Positions 25,640 through 34,824 are shown, counted from the first letter of the stretch. The stretch is 64,000 nucleotides of DNA from Lacrimispora sp. BS-2 (GCF_040207125.1 NZ_CP157940.1:3968001-4032000); one strand, 5' to 3'. Program-made: numbers and translations. The notes: a model not told the origin generated them from the sequence alone.

Positions 25640-25650
25640 TATTTACCGAG

Positions 25651-25666
25651 GTTAGTTGTAACTAAC
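25651..25666. promoter_or_regulatory. DtxR/IdeR-like operator of ECF module 1
   Basis: GTTAG-TTGTAA-CTAAC with an extra G on the left; 12 of 19 agreement with the DtxR consensus by eye. It has the same 5-6-5 form and place relative to the promoter as the copy at 19917. Confidence 0.6.
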
Positions 25667-25720
25667 ATATATCATAACATAATTTCTTGTAACGTCAAGA
25701 AATAAAAAAGGAGGAAGATT

Positions 25721-26332
25721 GTGAGTAATCAGACGAGAACAAACAAAAAAGAGCTAAGCATAAAAGACCTGGTAACGATCGGTATTTTTACCGCACTTTT
25801 ATTTGTGACCATGTTAGTGGGGGGGATTGTATTTGCGCCTAATCCGGTTCTTACCTTTTATATGCCGCTGGGATCCGCTTTACTTGGAGGACCTGTGATG
25901 ATGCTCCTGATTGCAAAAGTTCCGAAGCGGGGAGCGATTGCAATTGCCGGTATCCTGTGTGGATTGATATGGTTTGCAACCGGGATGCACTGGGCAATGG
26001 ATTTAGGCTATATGGTTGGAGGAATTATGGGAGATTTCATAGCAGGAAGCGGAAAATACAGAAATAAACTGCTGAATATGCTTGCATTCATCTGTCTTAG
26101 CTTAGGCGCTTCCGGAACCTATATCTGCTATTTTGCAGACCGCAATACATGGTGCAATTACATGTTAAAAGGCGGAACATCTTCCAGCTATATTAACGCC
26201 ATGAATGCAGCAGCAAAGAACTGGATGCTGGCTGTTATTTTAATTGGAACGGTTGTCGTGGCAGGAATCAGCGCGTGGGTTGGAAGTATACTGTTGAAAA
26301 AGCAGTTTGAAAAGGCAGGAATTACAGCGTGA
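25721..26332 (+). CDS. ECF transporter substrate-binding (S) component, MptD/Trep_Strep family, module 1
   Basis: A 203-residue membrane protein starting at GTG 25721 with AAAAAGGAGG upstream. After a short basic N-terminus (KELSIKDLVTIGIFTALLF) come about five or six hydrophobic helices, as in the Trep_Strep/MptD group of S components. S components bind the substrate in the membrane and need the T and A subunits encoded next. It overlaps the T gene. The ligand of this family is not certain; the iron operator and the exporter-fold ABC genes in the same run suggest heme or a metal chelate. Confidence 0.82.
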   Translation: MSNQTRTNKKELSIKDLVTIGIFTALLFVTMLVGGIVFAPNPVLTFYMPLGSALLGGPVMMLLIAKVPKRGAIAIAGILCGLIWFATGMHWAMDLGYMVGGIMGDFIAGSGKYRNKLLNMLAFICLSLGASGTYICYFADRNTWCNYMLKGGTSSSYINAMNAAAKNWMLAVILIGTVVVAGISAWVGSILLKKQFEKAGITA

Positions 26333-27024
26333 TGAAAGTTCGATTTGATCCCAGGACAAAGTTACTCCTGCTGTTGCTTTGTGTTCTTTGCACCATGTTT
26401 GCACCCTCTTTACAATATGAATTGGTTCTGGTGTGCCTGATCGCAGTGTTTTCCCTGTTGTCAGGGCAGGTTGTACATGGTTTATTGGGCATTTTATTTT
26501 ACGGGCTGATTTATGCAGTTACTCTGTTTTCTATCACAAAGATGACAGGAACCACGCAGGCAATTTTTGCAGCTTTTTTGGGGCTGGTAAATAAGGTGTA
26601 TCCCTGTGGACTCATGGCGGGCCTAATGATCAAAACCACCAAAACCGGAGAATTTATGGCGGCTTTTTATAAAATACATATGCCGGATCGGTTTGTTATT
26701 CCTTTTGCAGTTATGATGCGCTATCTTCCGGTTGTAAAAGAAGACTGGCATTATATCAAGGATGCCATGCGTATGAGAGGGATTTCGCCATCCATTAAAG
26801 ATATCTTTCTGCGTCCCATGGTCGTAGCAGAATGTCTGTATGTACCGCTTATGATGGCTGCTTCCAATACAGCAGATGAACTATCCATAGCAGCCATAAC
26901 ACGGGGAATAGAAAACCCAAATCCCAGAACAAGCCTTACTGAAATTAAATTTTTATTCAGGGATCTGATAGCGGTATTTGTTTTTACCGGTTACTTTGTC
27001 ATTGGGCTTATGGGACTTAAATAA
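26332..27024 (+). CDS. ECF transporter transmembrane (T) component, module 1
   Basis: A 230-residue EcfT-family protein (CbiQ-like). It starts KVRFDPRTKLLLLLLCVLCT, the usual opening of T components, and has several helices. The cytoplasmic coupling motifs are seen as DAMRMRGISPS near residue 145 and AAITRGIENP near 190, which dock on the two ATPase domains. Its start overlaps the S-gene stop, and the ATPase gene follows within 13 bases. Confidence 0.87.
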   Translation: MKVRFDPRTKLLLLLLCVLCTMFAPSLQYELVLVCLIAVFSLLSGQVVHGLLGILFYGLIYAVTLFSITKMTGTTQAIFAAFLGLVNKVYPCGLMAGLMIKTTKTGEFMAAFYKIHMPDRFVIPFAVMMRYLPVVKEDWHYIKDAMRMRGISPSIKDIFLRPMVVAECLYVPLMMAASNTADELSIAAITRGIENPNPRTSLTEIKFLFRDLIAVFVFTGYFVIGLMGLK

Positions 27025-27037
27025 GGAGGGCATGATT

Positions 27038-28510
27038 ATGGATAAAATTCGATTTGAACATGTTTCCTTTGCCTATGACGGCACAGGGGATGGAAAAATT
27101 AAAAACATAAGCTTTTCCGTTCCGTCAGGAGGATGCATTGTATTAACAGGGCGCAGCGGCTGTGGAAAGACTACCGTTACAAGGCTGATCAACGGACTCA
27201 TACCGGAGTTCTTTTCAGGGGAATTAACAGGCAGCGTATTTGTAGATGGCGAGGATCTCAGGGAAAAACAGCTTTATGAAATTGCAAAAAAGACAGGGTC
27301 TGTATTTCAGAATCCCAAGACCCAGTTTTTTAATACGGATACGGATGGCGAGATTGCTTTTGGGATGGAGAATTATGGAGTGCCAAGGCAGGAAATTGTA
27401 AAAAGGGTAAAGAAGACTGCAGATGATTTAAAAATCACCAATCTTTTAAACCGCAGTATCTTTTCCTTATCGGGCGGTGAAAAACAAAAGATAGCATTTG
27501 CTTCTGTATATGCCTTAAATCCTGAAGTGTACCTTTTGGATGAGCCATCTTCCAATCTTGATACCGATGCGATTTGTGATTTACGGGAATATATTCAAAT
27601 CCTGAAGAATCAGGGAAAGACCATTATCATTGCGGAACATCGCTTATATTACTTAAAGGATCTGGCTGATACGGTTTACTACATGGATACCGGGGAAATC
27701 AAGTATAGATGGACGCAGGAGGCTTTTTTAAAATTATCTGTAGATGAGAGAAAGCAGCTTGGGCTGAGAAGTCTTCAATATGAAGAACCTGAAATTGAGG
27801 AAAAATCAATAAAAGATGACAACGCTTATTTTGAAATCAGGGACTTTTCCATTGGATATGGTAAAAAAGAAGTGTTAAATGATATTCATTTCAAAGCGAA
27901 TAAAGGAGATATTATTGCAGTAACCGGACATAACGGAGTCGGAAAATCCACCCTGTTAAGAACCGTATGTGGTCTGCAAAAGGCTTTGGGCGGGACGGCC
28001 TTATGGAATGGAGAAGTCCAGAGCCAAAAGGATCTTTTAAAAAGAACTTATATGGTCATGCAGGATGTGAATTATCAGCTGTTTGCTGACAGTGTGGAGC
28101 ATGAGACCTGTTTTGGTATAAAAAATCCCGATTTAGCAAAAGTGGAACAGGTATTAAAGGAACTTGATTTATATGAGTTAAAAGAGAAACATCCCAATAC
28201 CCTGTCAGGCGGACAAAAGCAGCGCCTTGCAGTTGCAGTAAGCAGGCTTTATGAAAAGGATGTTCTGTTTTTTGATGAGCCGACCAGTGGCCTTGACTTA
28301 GAAAGCATGGGGCTGGTAGCGGAATTAATGAAAAATCTGGCAGGCATGGGGAAGATTATTTTTATTGTTACCCATGATTTTGAATTGGTTTCACTGGCGT
28401 GTACAAGAATTTTCAGGTTAGGTCTTGGAAGTATTAAAGAAGAAAGGAAGAACAATAATGAGGAAGAAAAAAGACAGTTCCATAGGTCTGCTCTTAAAGT
28501 GGGCTGGTAA
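27038..28510 (+). CDS. ECF transporter double ATPase (A-A fusion), module 1
   Basis: A 490-residue protein with two ABC ATPase domains. Domain 1 has Walker A GRSGCGKTT near 37, signature LSGGEKQKIAFAS near 144 and Walker B YLLDEPSSNLD. Domain 2 has Walker A GHNGVGKST near 296, signature LSGGQKQRLAVAV near 388 and Walker B LFFDEPTSGLD. It replaces the usual EcfA/EcfA' pair. ATG 27038 is preferred because AAGGAGGG lies 7 bases before it; ATG 27032 is too close. Its last 53 bases overlap the next ABC gene in another frame. Confidence 0.88.
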   Translation: MDKIRFEHVSFAYDGTGDGKIKNISFSVPSGGCIVLTGRSGCGKTTVTRLINGLIPEFFSGELTGSVFVDGEDLREKQLYEIAKKTGSVFQNPKTQFFNTDTDGEIAFGMENYGVPRQEIVKRVKKTADDLKITNLLNRSIFSLSGGEKQKIAFASVYALNPEVYLLDEPSSNLDTDAICDLREYIQILKNQGKTIIIAEHRLYYLKDLADTVYYMDTGEIKYRWTQEAFLKLSVDERKQLGLRSLQYEEPEIEEKSIKDDNAYFEIRDFSIGYGKKEVLNDIHFKANKGDIIAVTGHNGVGKSTLLRTVCGLQKALGGTALWNGEVQSQKDLLKRTYMVMQDVNYQLFADSVEHETCFGIKNPDLAKVEQVLKELDLYELKEKHPNTLSGGQKQRLAVAVSRLYEKDVLFFDEPTSGLDLESMGLVAELMKNLAGMGKIIFIVTHDFELVSLACTRIFRLGLGSIKEERKNNNEEEKRQFHRSALKVGW

Positions 28511-30227
28511 GGATAAATATTTTCTGTATTTGTCTGCATTTTGTTCATTGATAAGCGGACTTTGCACGATGATTCCCTACTATGGGGTATACCAGGTGCT
28601 TACAGCAATTTATCAAAATGCCTGCACAAAAGAGGTGCTCCTTCATAACAGCATATTGATTCTGGCGGCAATTGTGGTCCGTTTTGTCTTATTTGGATGT
28701 TCGGGCGGATTATCACACAAGGGAGCCTACCGCACCCTTTATAAGGTCCGGTGCATGATCATAGACCACATGGCGAGGGTTCCGTTAGGTGTATTAAGTG
28801 AACATAATACAGGTTCCATTAAAACGGTATTAAATGAGGATATTGAAAAGCTGGAATTATTTCTGGCACATCATCTCCCGGAATTTATCTATTATATGTG
28901 CGGTCCGGTTGCAGTATTTATCTATCTTTGTTCTGTTAATGTCCCGCTGGCCCTGGTTTCTTTGGTTCCCCTGGTGCTTGCAATGGCAGTGATGGGCGTG
29001 ATGTTTTCCGGCATGTCAAAGGTGTTAGGGGATGCAAATCAGTCTCTGGTAAATTTAAATTCGGTTATCATTGAATACATAAGCGGAATGAAAGTCATAA
29101 AAGCGTTCCACATGGGAAGCAACTCGTTTCAAAAATATAAAAATGCCATTGAGAAAGAAAATACAATATGGAATAAAATATCAAAAAAGATGGGGCCTCC
29201 TTATGCAGCCTATATCGTCATTACGGAATGTGGATTGCTTTTTATGGTGCCGATTGGAGGATATTTCTTTTTACATAAATCCCTTCCCATAAATGTATTT
29301 ATTCTTTTTCTGTTTATTGGTTCGTTGTATCTGACAGAACTAAGACCGCTTCAGGAGCTTGGATCAAACTTTGCAAAGGTTCTCCATGCAGTGACGCAAG
29401 CAAAAGAAATACTGGATATCCCTGTTTTTGAGGGGGGCGGCGATTTTCCAAAGAAACATGATATCTGCTTAAGCAATGTAAGCTTTGCTTATCCCTCCAA
29501 TGAGAACGAACCGGTTCTGACAAATTGTAATCTTTCTATCCGCCATGGAGAGAAGGTGGCTTTGGTCGGGAAATCCGGTGCAGGGAAAAGTACAGTCATT
29601 CAGCTGATTGCCAGATTTTATGATACAGGGAAAGGCAGAGTCACCATAGGTGGAACGGATGTGCGGGAATTAAATTATGAACAGCTGTTAGAGAATGTGT
29701 CCATTGTATTTCAAAAGACATTTTTAACAAGAGACAGTGTTTTTGAAAACATCAGAATGGGAACACAGGCAACCCTTGAGGAAGTCAGGGAGGCAGCAAA
29801 AAAAGCTCAGATTGATTCCTTTATCATGAGTCTGCCAAAGGGATATGAAACAAAGGTGGGAAGCTATGGCACTCGTTTTTCAGGAGGAGAAAAACAGAGA
29901 ATTGCAATAGCAAGAGCGATCTTAAAGAATGCTCCCATACTGATTTTAGACGAGGCCACCTCCGCAGCAGACCCTGAGAACCAGTTAGAAATTGATAAAG
30001 CGATTCATAATCTGTGTGAGGGAAAAACGGTGCTTATTGTTGCCCATCGCCTCAGTGCATTAAAAATATGTGACCGTATTGCAGTAGTAGAAAACCATAC
30101 GGTCAGCTGCATTGGAAGTCAGAAGGAGGTCTTAAGAGAAAACTCTTATTTCAAAGCAGCCTGGGAAAGCTTTCAGAAGGCAAGGACAATGGCTTATCAG
30201 ATGGAAGGAGGTTTTGAAAATGAATGA
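28458..30227 (+). CDS. Exporter-fold ABC transporter, permease-ATPase fusion, pair 2 (first)
   Basis: A 589-residue half-transporter in the same transcript as ECF module 1. It starts at ATG 28458 (AAAGGAAG upstream), inside the end of the ATPase gene. Six helices are followed by an ATPase domain: Walker A GKSGAGKST near 370, signature FSGGEKQRIAIARAI near 474 (Phe replaces the usual Leu), Walker B LILDEATSAADPENQ, switch VAHRLSA. Its stop overlaps the next gene. The joining of an ECF S-T-A module to such a pair resembles, from memory, the sia heme locus of group A Streptococcus (siaFGH with siaDE). Confidence 0.83.
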   Translation: MRKKKDSSIGLLLKWAGKDKYFLYLSAFCSLISGLCTMIPYYGVYQVLTAIYQNACTKEVLLHNSILILAAIVVRFVLFGCSGGLSHKGAYRTLYKVRCMIIDHMARVPLGVLSEHNTGSIKTVLNEDIEKLELFLAHHLPEFIYYMCGPVAVFIYLCSVNVPLALVSLVPLVLAMAVMGVMFSGMSKVLGDANQSLVNLNSVIIEYISGMKVIKAFHMGSNSFQKYKNAIEKENTIWNKISKKMGPPYAAYIVITECGLLFMVPIGGYFFLHKSLPINVFILFLFIGSLYLTELRPLQELGSNFAKVLHAVTQAKEILDIPVFEGGGDFPKKHDICLSNVSFAYPSNENEPVLTNCNLSIRHGEKVALVGKSGAGKSTVIQLIARFYDTGKGRVTIGGTDVRELNYEQLLENVSIVFQKTFLTRDSVFENIRMGTQATLEEVREAAKKAQIDSFIMSLPKGYETKVGSYGTRFSGGEKQRIAIARAILKNAPILILDEATSAADPENQLEIDKAIHNLCEGKTVLIVAHRLSALKICDRIAVVENHTVSCIGSQKEVLRENSYFKAAWESFQKARTMAYQMEGGFENE

Positions 30228-31923
30228 GAATCATCCAATGAAATGGAACAAACAGCTTTTCCTCTCCATATTTTGTGTCATGTTAGAAGGACTTCTGTCC
30301 GGCTGTAATTTTATGGTGATGTATTATATATTTCAGTCCTTGTGGAACCATCAGATGGCCATGGGAAAAATCATGGAAATCACAGGAGGGATTGCCCTTA
30401 TCTTTCTTCTCAGGCTTATTATTTACAGCTTTGGTTATGTAAAAGGCCAGATCGGCGGTGCCAGAGTCAGTAAACAGATACGGCTATTTCTTGGGGATAA
30501 GCTAAGAAGGATCCCTCTTTCCAGATTCCAAAAATCCCAGACCGGAGAGTATATCAATGCAGCAACTGCAAATGTTAATAGTTATGAGCAGATTTTAACA
30601 CATAAAATAGGGGATATCATAAAAAATCTCACACTGGCGGTCATGCTGGTCATTTTCGTAGCAACCTTGTATGTGCCTTCGGCATTGATTTTACTGGCAG
30701 CTGAACTTTTATTCATACCTGCCATTGCCGCCTCTTTCTATGCCGTTAAAAAGTATGGGATGAGAAAGAATGCAATCTGTGCGGAAAATGTCAGCAGTAT
30801 AGTAGAGTACATTGCCGGGATTCAGACCTTTCGGGCTTATGGAATCGGGGGGACAAAAAACAAATCGGTCACCAGCTCTATGAAGAAATTCAGTGATATC
30901 AGTTTTATTTATGAATTAAAAATCATTCCGGTTGGAGTGGTCTATAGTATTCTGATTGGGTGTACGCTGCCGCTGGAAATTCTGGTTGCCGGAGAACGCT
31001 GGATGAGCGGAACCATGGAAACCCCGTCTTTTGTCATAATTTGCCTGCTGCCCTTATTTTTGACGAAATTATTAGGCACCATATTTGTAGATATGACAAG
31101 CTATAAAAATCTGATGATTGCAAAACAGAAAATCAATGGGGTTGTTGAGATTCCGGAAGAAATGCAAAGCAGCCAGGCATTTGCTCCGCAAAAACATGAT
31201 ATCCTTTTTGAACATGTTGATTTTTCTTATGAAAAGGGAGAACTTATCTGCAAGGATATGAATATCCGGATCGATGATCAGAGATTGACTGCCATTGTCG
31301 GGGATTCCGGTTCTGGGAAATCTACGGTTCTGAATCTGATATCAAAGTATTATGAGCCGGATGGAGGAACGATCAGGATAGGCGGACATTGCATTCAGAA
31401 TGTGGGAACGGAACAGGTTCTCTCACAGATATCCATGGTGGATCAGGATGTATTTCTTTTTGACGATACCATCCGGAATAATATCCGGTATGCAAGACCA
31501 GAGGCTACGGATGATGAAATTGAGTGGGCATGCCAAGAGGCAAATTGTGATGAATTTATACGAAAAATGCCCCAGGGATATGAAACAATGGCTGGCGAAA
31601 ACGGAAACCAGTTATCAGGAGGTGAGCGGCAGAGACTTTCCATAGCAAGAGCCATCTTAAAAGACTCTCCAATACTTTTACTGGATGAAGCTACGGCAAA
31701 TCTGGATGTGGAAAATGAATTAGCCGTAAAACAGGCAATTGTAAATCTGCTGAAAAAGAAAAAGACTGTTGTTATGATCGCTCATACCATGTCCATTGTT
31801 AAAAATGCGGATAAGATTCTTGTGATTGGTGACGGGAAAGTGAAGGAAGAAGGAAAGCATGAAGAATTGCTTTGTTTAAATGGAAAATATGCTGCCATGT
31901 GGAATGCAGAGCAGATGTTATAG
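30220..31923 (+). CDS. Exporter-fold ABC transporter, permease-ATPase fusion, pair 2 (second)
   Basis: A 567-residue partner of the gene at 28458. ATG 30220 is chosen because AAGGAGG lies 8 bases upstream; TTG 30214 is too close. Walker A GDSGSGKST near 360, signature LSGGERQRLSIARAI near 465, Walker B LLLDEATANLDVENE. The switch reads IAHTMSI where the other five ABC proteins have IAHRL; the His is kept. DVENE instead of DPENE also marks it as the most divergent copy. It is the last gene of the module-1 transcript. Confidence 0.83.
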   Translation: MNENHPMKWNKQLFLSIFCVMLEGLLSGCNFMVMYYIFQSLWNHQMAMGKIMEITGGIALIFLLRLIIYSFGYVKGQIGGARVSKQIRLFLGDKLRRIPLSRFQKSQTGEYINAATANVNSYEQILTHKIGDIIKNLTLAVMLVIFVATLYVPSALILLAAELLFIPAIAASFYAVKKYGMRKNAICAENVSSIVEYIAGIQTFRAYGIGGTKNKSVTSSMKKFSDISFIYELKIIPVGVVYSILIGCTLPLEILVAGERWMSGTMETPSFVIICLLPLFLTKLLGTIFVDMTSYKNLMIAKQKINGVVEIPEEMQSSQAFAPQKHDILFEHVDFSYEKGELICKDMNIRIDDQRLTAIVGDSGSGKSTVLNLISKYYEPDGGTIRIGGHCIQNVGTEQVLSQISMVDQDVFLFDDTIRNNIRYARPEATDDEIEWACQEANCDEFIRKMPQGYETMAGENGNQLSGGERQRLSIARAILKDSPILLLDEATANLDVENELAVKQAIVNLLKKKKTVVMIAHTMSIVKNADKILVIGDGKVKEEGKHEELLCLNGKYAAMWNAEQML

Positions 31924-32009
31924 CTGTTGTATGATATAAAAGACAAATCAGCATAAAAAATATGCAGCGATGCATATGCAAAATTGATTTACATTATTAC
32001 TTTCGTCCA

Positions 32010-32035
32010 ATTGGACCAAAATGGTCTGATTGGAC
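32010..32035. promoter_or_regulatory. Direct repeats, possible AraC binding site, ECF module 2
   Basis: ATTGGAC occurs at 32010-32016 and 32029-32035, 19 bases apart. A TTGGAC within the second copy could be a -35 element, with TTTATA near 32055 as -10. The motif is shared with the region upstream of ECF module 1. Confidence 0.4.
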
Positions 32036-32072
32036 TAGATTTTTCAAAAGGCTTTTTATATGCTAACAGATA

Positions 32073-32098
32073 GAAACGCTCTCAGAGCGTTTTTATTT
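32073..32098 (+). terminator. Intrinsic terminator or leader attenuator
   Basis: AACGCT (32075-32080), loop CTCAG, AGCGTT (32086-32091), then TTTATTT. It either ends the module-1 transcript or, if the promoter near 32030-32060 is real, attenuates module 2. Confidence 0.65.
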
Positions 32099-32107
32099 GC
32101 CAGTTCA

Positions 32108-32123
32108 GTTAGCTGAGACTAAT
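32108..32123. promoter_or_regulatory. DtxR/IdeR-like operator of ECF module 2
   Basis: GTTAG-CTGAGA-CTAAT, one base off the perfect palindrome; 13 of 19 agreement with the DtxR consensus by eye. It lies directly before the ribosome binding site, as does the copy at 20848. Confidence 0.55.
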
Positions 32124-32141
32124 CAAAAGGAGGAGTCATTT

Positions 32142-32756
32142 ATGTCACAAATATCAAGAGGCGGTAGTTTGAAAGGAAAAGACCTGATTACAATTGGCAT
32201 CTTTTCTGCGATTTATTTTGTGATCAATTTTATTTTTATGCTGATGGGAGGACTGCATCCCATCCTGTGGATTCTTATGCCCGGATTTATCGCTTTGTTT
32301 ACAGGGGTTCCCTTTATGCTGATGTGTTCCAAGGTTCAAAAAGCGGGAGCCATACTATTAATGGGAGTTATTACAGGTTTGATCTATTTTATAACAGGTA
32401 TGTTTACTGTTGTGATATTGGCTACATTTACAGTTGCCTGTGTTTTAGGAGAAGCGGCACGTCTGATCAGTAAGTATCATAGTACAAAGGGAAATATAGG
32501 GGCGTTCGTCTTTTTCTCTCTTGGAATGACAGGATCACCGCTTCCGATCTGGATCATGCATGATAAATTTATGGCACAGATCAGCGGGCAGGGAATGCCG
32601 GACGCCTACATAAATACCTTGGAAAGTCTTTCATCTCCGGCCATGCTTTTGGTTCTTTTCCTTGCACCAGCTCTGGGAGCGGTTCTTGGGGCATGGATCA
32701 GCAAAGGACTGTTTCATAAACATTTTGTAAAGGCAGGAATGGTTTCTAATGCATAA
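32142..32756 (+). CDS. ECF transporter substrate-binding (S) component, MptD/Trep_Strep family, module 2
   Basis: A 204-residue membrane protein with the same plan as the S component at 25721: a basic start (GSLKGKDLITIGIFSAIYFV) and about six hydrophobic helices. The two share the KxLxTIGIF segment and the C-terminal xxxKxFxKAG ending, which suggests duplication. ATG 32142 has AGGAGG upstream; the open frame before it crosses the operator. It overlaps the T gene by 8 bases. Confidence 0.82.
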   Translation: MSQISRGGSLKGKDLITIGIFSAIYFVINFIFMLMGGLHPILWILMPGFIALFTGVPFMLMCSKVQKAGAILLMGVITGLIYFITGMFTVVILATFTVACVLGEAARLISKYHSTKGNIGAFVFFSLGMTGSPLPIWIMHDKFMAQISGQGMPDAYINTLESLSSPAMLLVLFLAPALGAVLGAWISKGLFHKHFVKAGMVSNA

Positions 32757-33429
32757 CAGGGCAGGCAGCGGTTCCTTTTTGGATCCACGAACCTTTTTAC
32801 TTCTTTTGCTGTTCGCAAATGCAATCACCTTCTTTCAAAAAAGCTTATGGATTGAAATAGGATGGATTGTATTTATAGGTATTGTGATGATGGCAGCCGG
32901 AAGATACCAGATGGCAGTTCAGTGGCTCCTGTCATTTGGTATCTTGTTACTTTTACAATATATTGTGCTGCCTGCAGCACCTGAAATAATATCCGCGATT
33001 TTTGCGCTTTTGGTGAACTATTCAATCCGGATGTTCCCATGTCTGATGACAGGTGCTCTTATGATCAGGGAGATAACCTTGCGAAGATTTGTTCTTGCTA
33101 TGAGAAAATTACATATTTCAGAGAAACTGATCATTTCGTTATCAGTCACCATCCGCTATTTCCCGGCCATTAAAGAAGAAACACGCTATATCAGAGATGC
33201 CATGAGTTTAAGAAAGATAAAATTTTCAAAGAAGCTGGAGGCAATGCTGGTGCCGCTTATGATGTCAGCTACTGCGACTGCGGAAGAACTATCTGCGGCA
33301 GCTGTAACAAGAGGGATTGAGAATCCCATAAAAAAGACAAGTTTACTGACATTAAAATTAAACTCTGCTGACTATATATGCTGTGTGACAGGCTGTTTGT
33401 TTCTTGTCGGAACCTTTATAATAAAATAA
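32749..33429 (+). CDS. ECF transporter transmembrane (T) component, module 2
   Basis: A 226-residue EcfT-family protein. It opens with GSFLDPRTFLLLLLFANAIT and has the coupling motifs DAMSLRKIKFS and AAAVTRGIENP, matching module 1 at corresponding places. It begins within the S-gene end, so it is translationally coupled. It forms the membrane scaffold joining the S component to the double ATPase. Confidence 0.87.
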   Translation: MHNRAGSGSFLDPRTFLLLLLFANAITFFQKSLWIEIGWIVFIGIVMMAAGRYQMAVQWLLSFGILLLLQYIVLPAAPEIISAIFALLVNYSIRMFPCLMTGALMIREITLRRFVLAMRKLHISEKLIISLSVTIRYFPAIKEETRYIRDAMSLRKIKFSKKLEAMLVPLMMSATATAEELSAAAVTRGIENPIKKTSLLTLKLNSADYICCVTGCLFLVGTFIIK

Positions 33430-33441
33430 GGAGCAAAAGTT

Positions 33442-34824
33442 ATGATATCCATACAAGGTGTATCCTTTGGCTGTGGTGGTCAGGACAAAATACTAAAAAA
33501 TATTAATATGGAGATCAGGCAGGGGGAATGTATCCTTTTATGCGGGGAATCAGGCTGCGGAAAAACAACCGTGACAAAGCTGGTCAATGGTCTGATACCG
33601 CATTTTTGTGAGGAATGCCAACTGGAAGGAACTGTACTGATACAAGACATAGAAGTAGCAAGAACAAGGCTTTATAAGATTGCAGAATCGGTTGGTTCTG
33701 TATTCCAGAATCCAAAGAGCCAGTTTTTTCAACTGGATACGGATAGCGAAATTGCATTTGGAATGGAGAATCAGGGGAAAAGTCAGGAAGACATGAAAGC
33801 CAGACTGAAAGAGACCGTTCATAACCTTCATCTGGAGAAGCTGTTAGGCAGGAGTATATTTGAACTGTCAGGAGGAGAAAAGCAGATCCTGGCATTTGCA
33901 TCGGTATATGCCGTGAATCCATCTGTCTATGTATTGGATGAACCTACTGCAAATCTGGATTTTTCTGCAATAAATTCATTAAAAAAACTGCTCCGCATTC
34001 TAAAACAGAATGGTCATACAATTATCATTGCCGAGCACAGGCTCTCATTTTTATATGATTTGCTGGACAGAGCGTTCTATTTGAAAAATGGAGAACTGAT
34101 TCAGGTTTATTCCAGAGAGGAGTTTTTAACCCTGCCGGAGCAGGCACGTAAAAGAATGGGTTTAAGATGCTTGAAGGATGAAGAAGGGGAGCTTCCGGAA
34201 GCTCATTCTGCCGGAAAAGTAATTGGATTATCTGTAGAAGCAATTTCAGTTGGATATAAAAAGAAGTCAGCCCTGTTCCGGAACATTTCTTTTTCGGCAC
34301 TTCCGGGTGAAATACTTGCCATAACAGGGTATAATGGAATTGGGAAAACAACCTTGATTCGTTGTATCTGTGGATTAATGAAACAAATGAGCGGGAACAT
34401 ATTACTGGATGGAAAGGCAATGTCCGAAAAAATGAGGCGTAAGCAGTGCTTTATTGTCATGCAGGATGTCAATCATCAGCTATTTGCTGAAAGTGTATGG
34501 GAAGAATGCAAAATGTCAGGAGATAGTCAGGAGGATTCTGTGATACGATCGGAATTAAAGCAAATGGGATTGTTATCTTATGCCGACAGTCATCCCATGG
34601 CTCTTTCAGGAGGGCAGAAGCAGCGCCTGGCGATTGTTACCGCTATCCTTTCTGATAAAAAAGTTCTGGTTTTTGACGAACCGACCAGTGGACTGGATTA
34701 TGCAAATATGAAAATTGTATCCACTCGTTTAAAGAAACTTGCAGATTCGGGACGGATCGTAATTGTGGTGACACATGATAAAGAGTTTATGTTTTCTACC
34801 TGCGACAGAATGCTAAAGATATAG
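33442..34824 (+). CDS. ECF transporter double ATPase (A-A fusion), module 2
   Basis: A 460-residue protein with two ABC ATPase domains. Domain 1: Walker A GESGCGKTT near 34, signature LSGGEKQILAFAS near 141, Walker B YVLDEPTANLD. Domain 2: Walker A GYNGIGKTT near 294, signature LSGGQKQRLAIVT near 387, Walker B LVFDEPTSGLD. It is the counterpart of the ATPase at 27038. Here the next gene is an AraC regulator instead of the ABC pair. Confidence 0.88.
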   Translation: MISIQGVSFGCGGQDKILKNINMEIRQGECILLCGESGCGKTTVTKLVNGLIPHFCEECQLEGTVLIQDIEVARTRLYKIAESVGSVFQNPKSQFFQLDTDSEIAFGMENQGKSQEDMKARLKETVHNLHLEKLLGRSIFELSGGEKQILAFASVYAVNPSVYVLDEPTANLDFSAINSLKKLLRILKQNGHTIIIAEHRLSFLYDLLDRAFYLKNGELIQVYSREEFLTLPEQARKRMGLRCLKDEEGELPEAHSAGKVIGLSVEAISVGYKKKSALFRNISFSALPGEILAITGYNGIGKTTLIRCICGLMKQMSGNILLDGKAMSEKMRRKQCFIVMQDVNHQLFAESVWEECKMSGDSQEDSVIRSELKQMGLLSYADSHPMALSGGQKQRLAIVTAILSDKKVLVFDEPTSGLDYANMKIVSTRLKKLADSGRIVIVVTHDKEFMFSTCDRMLKI

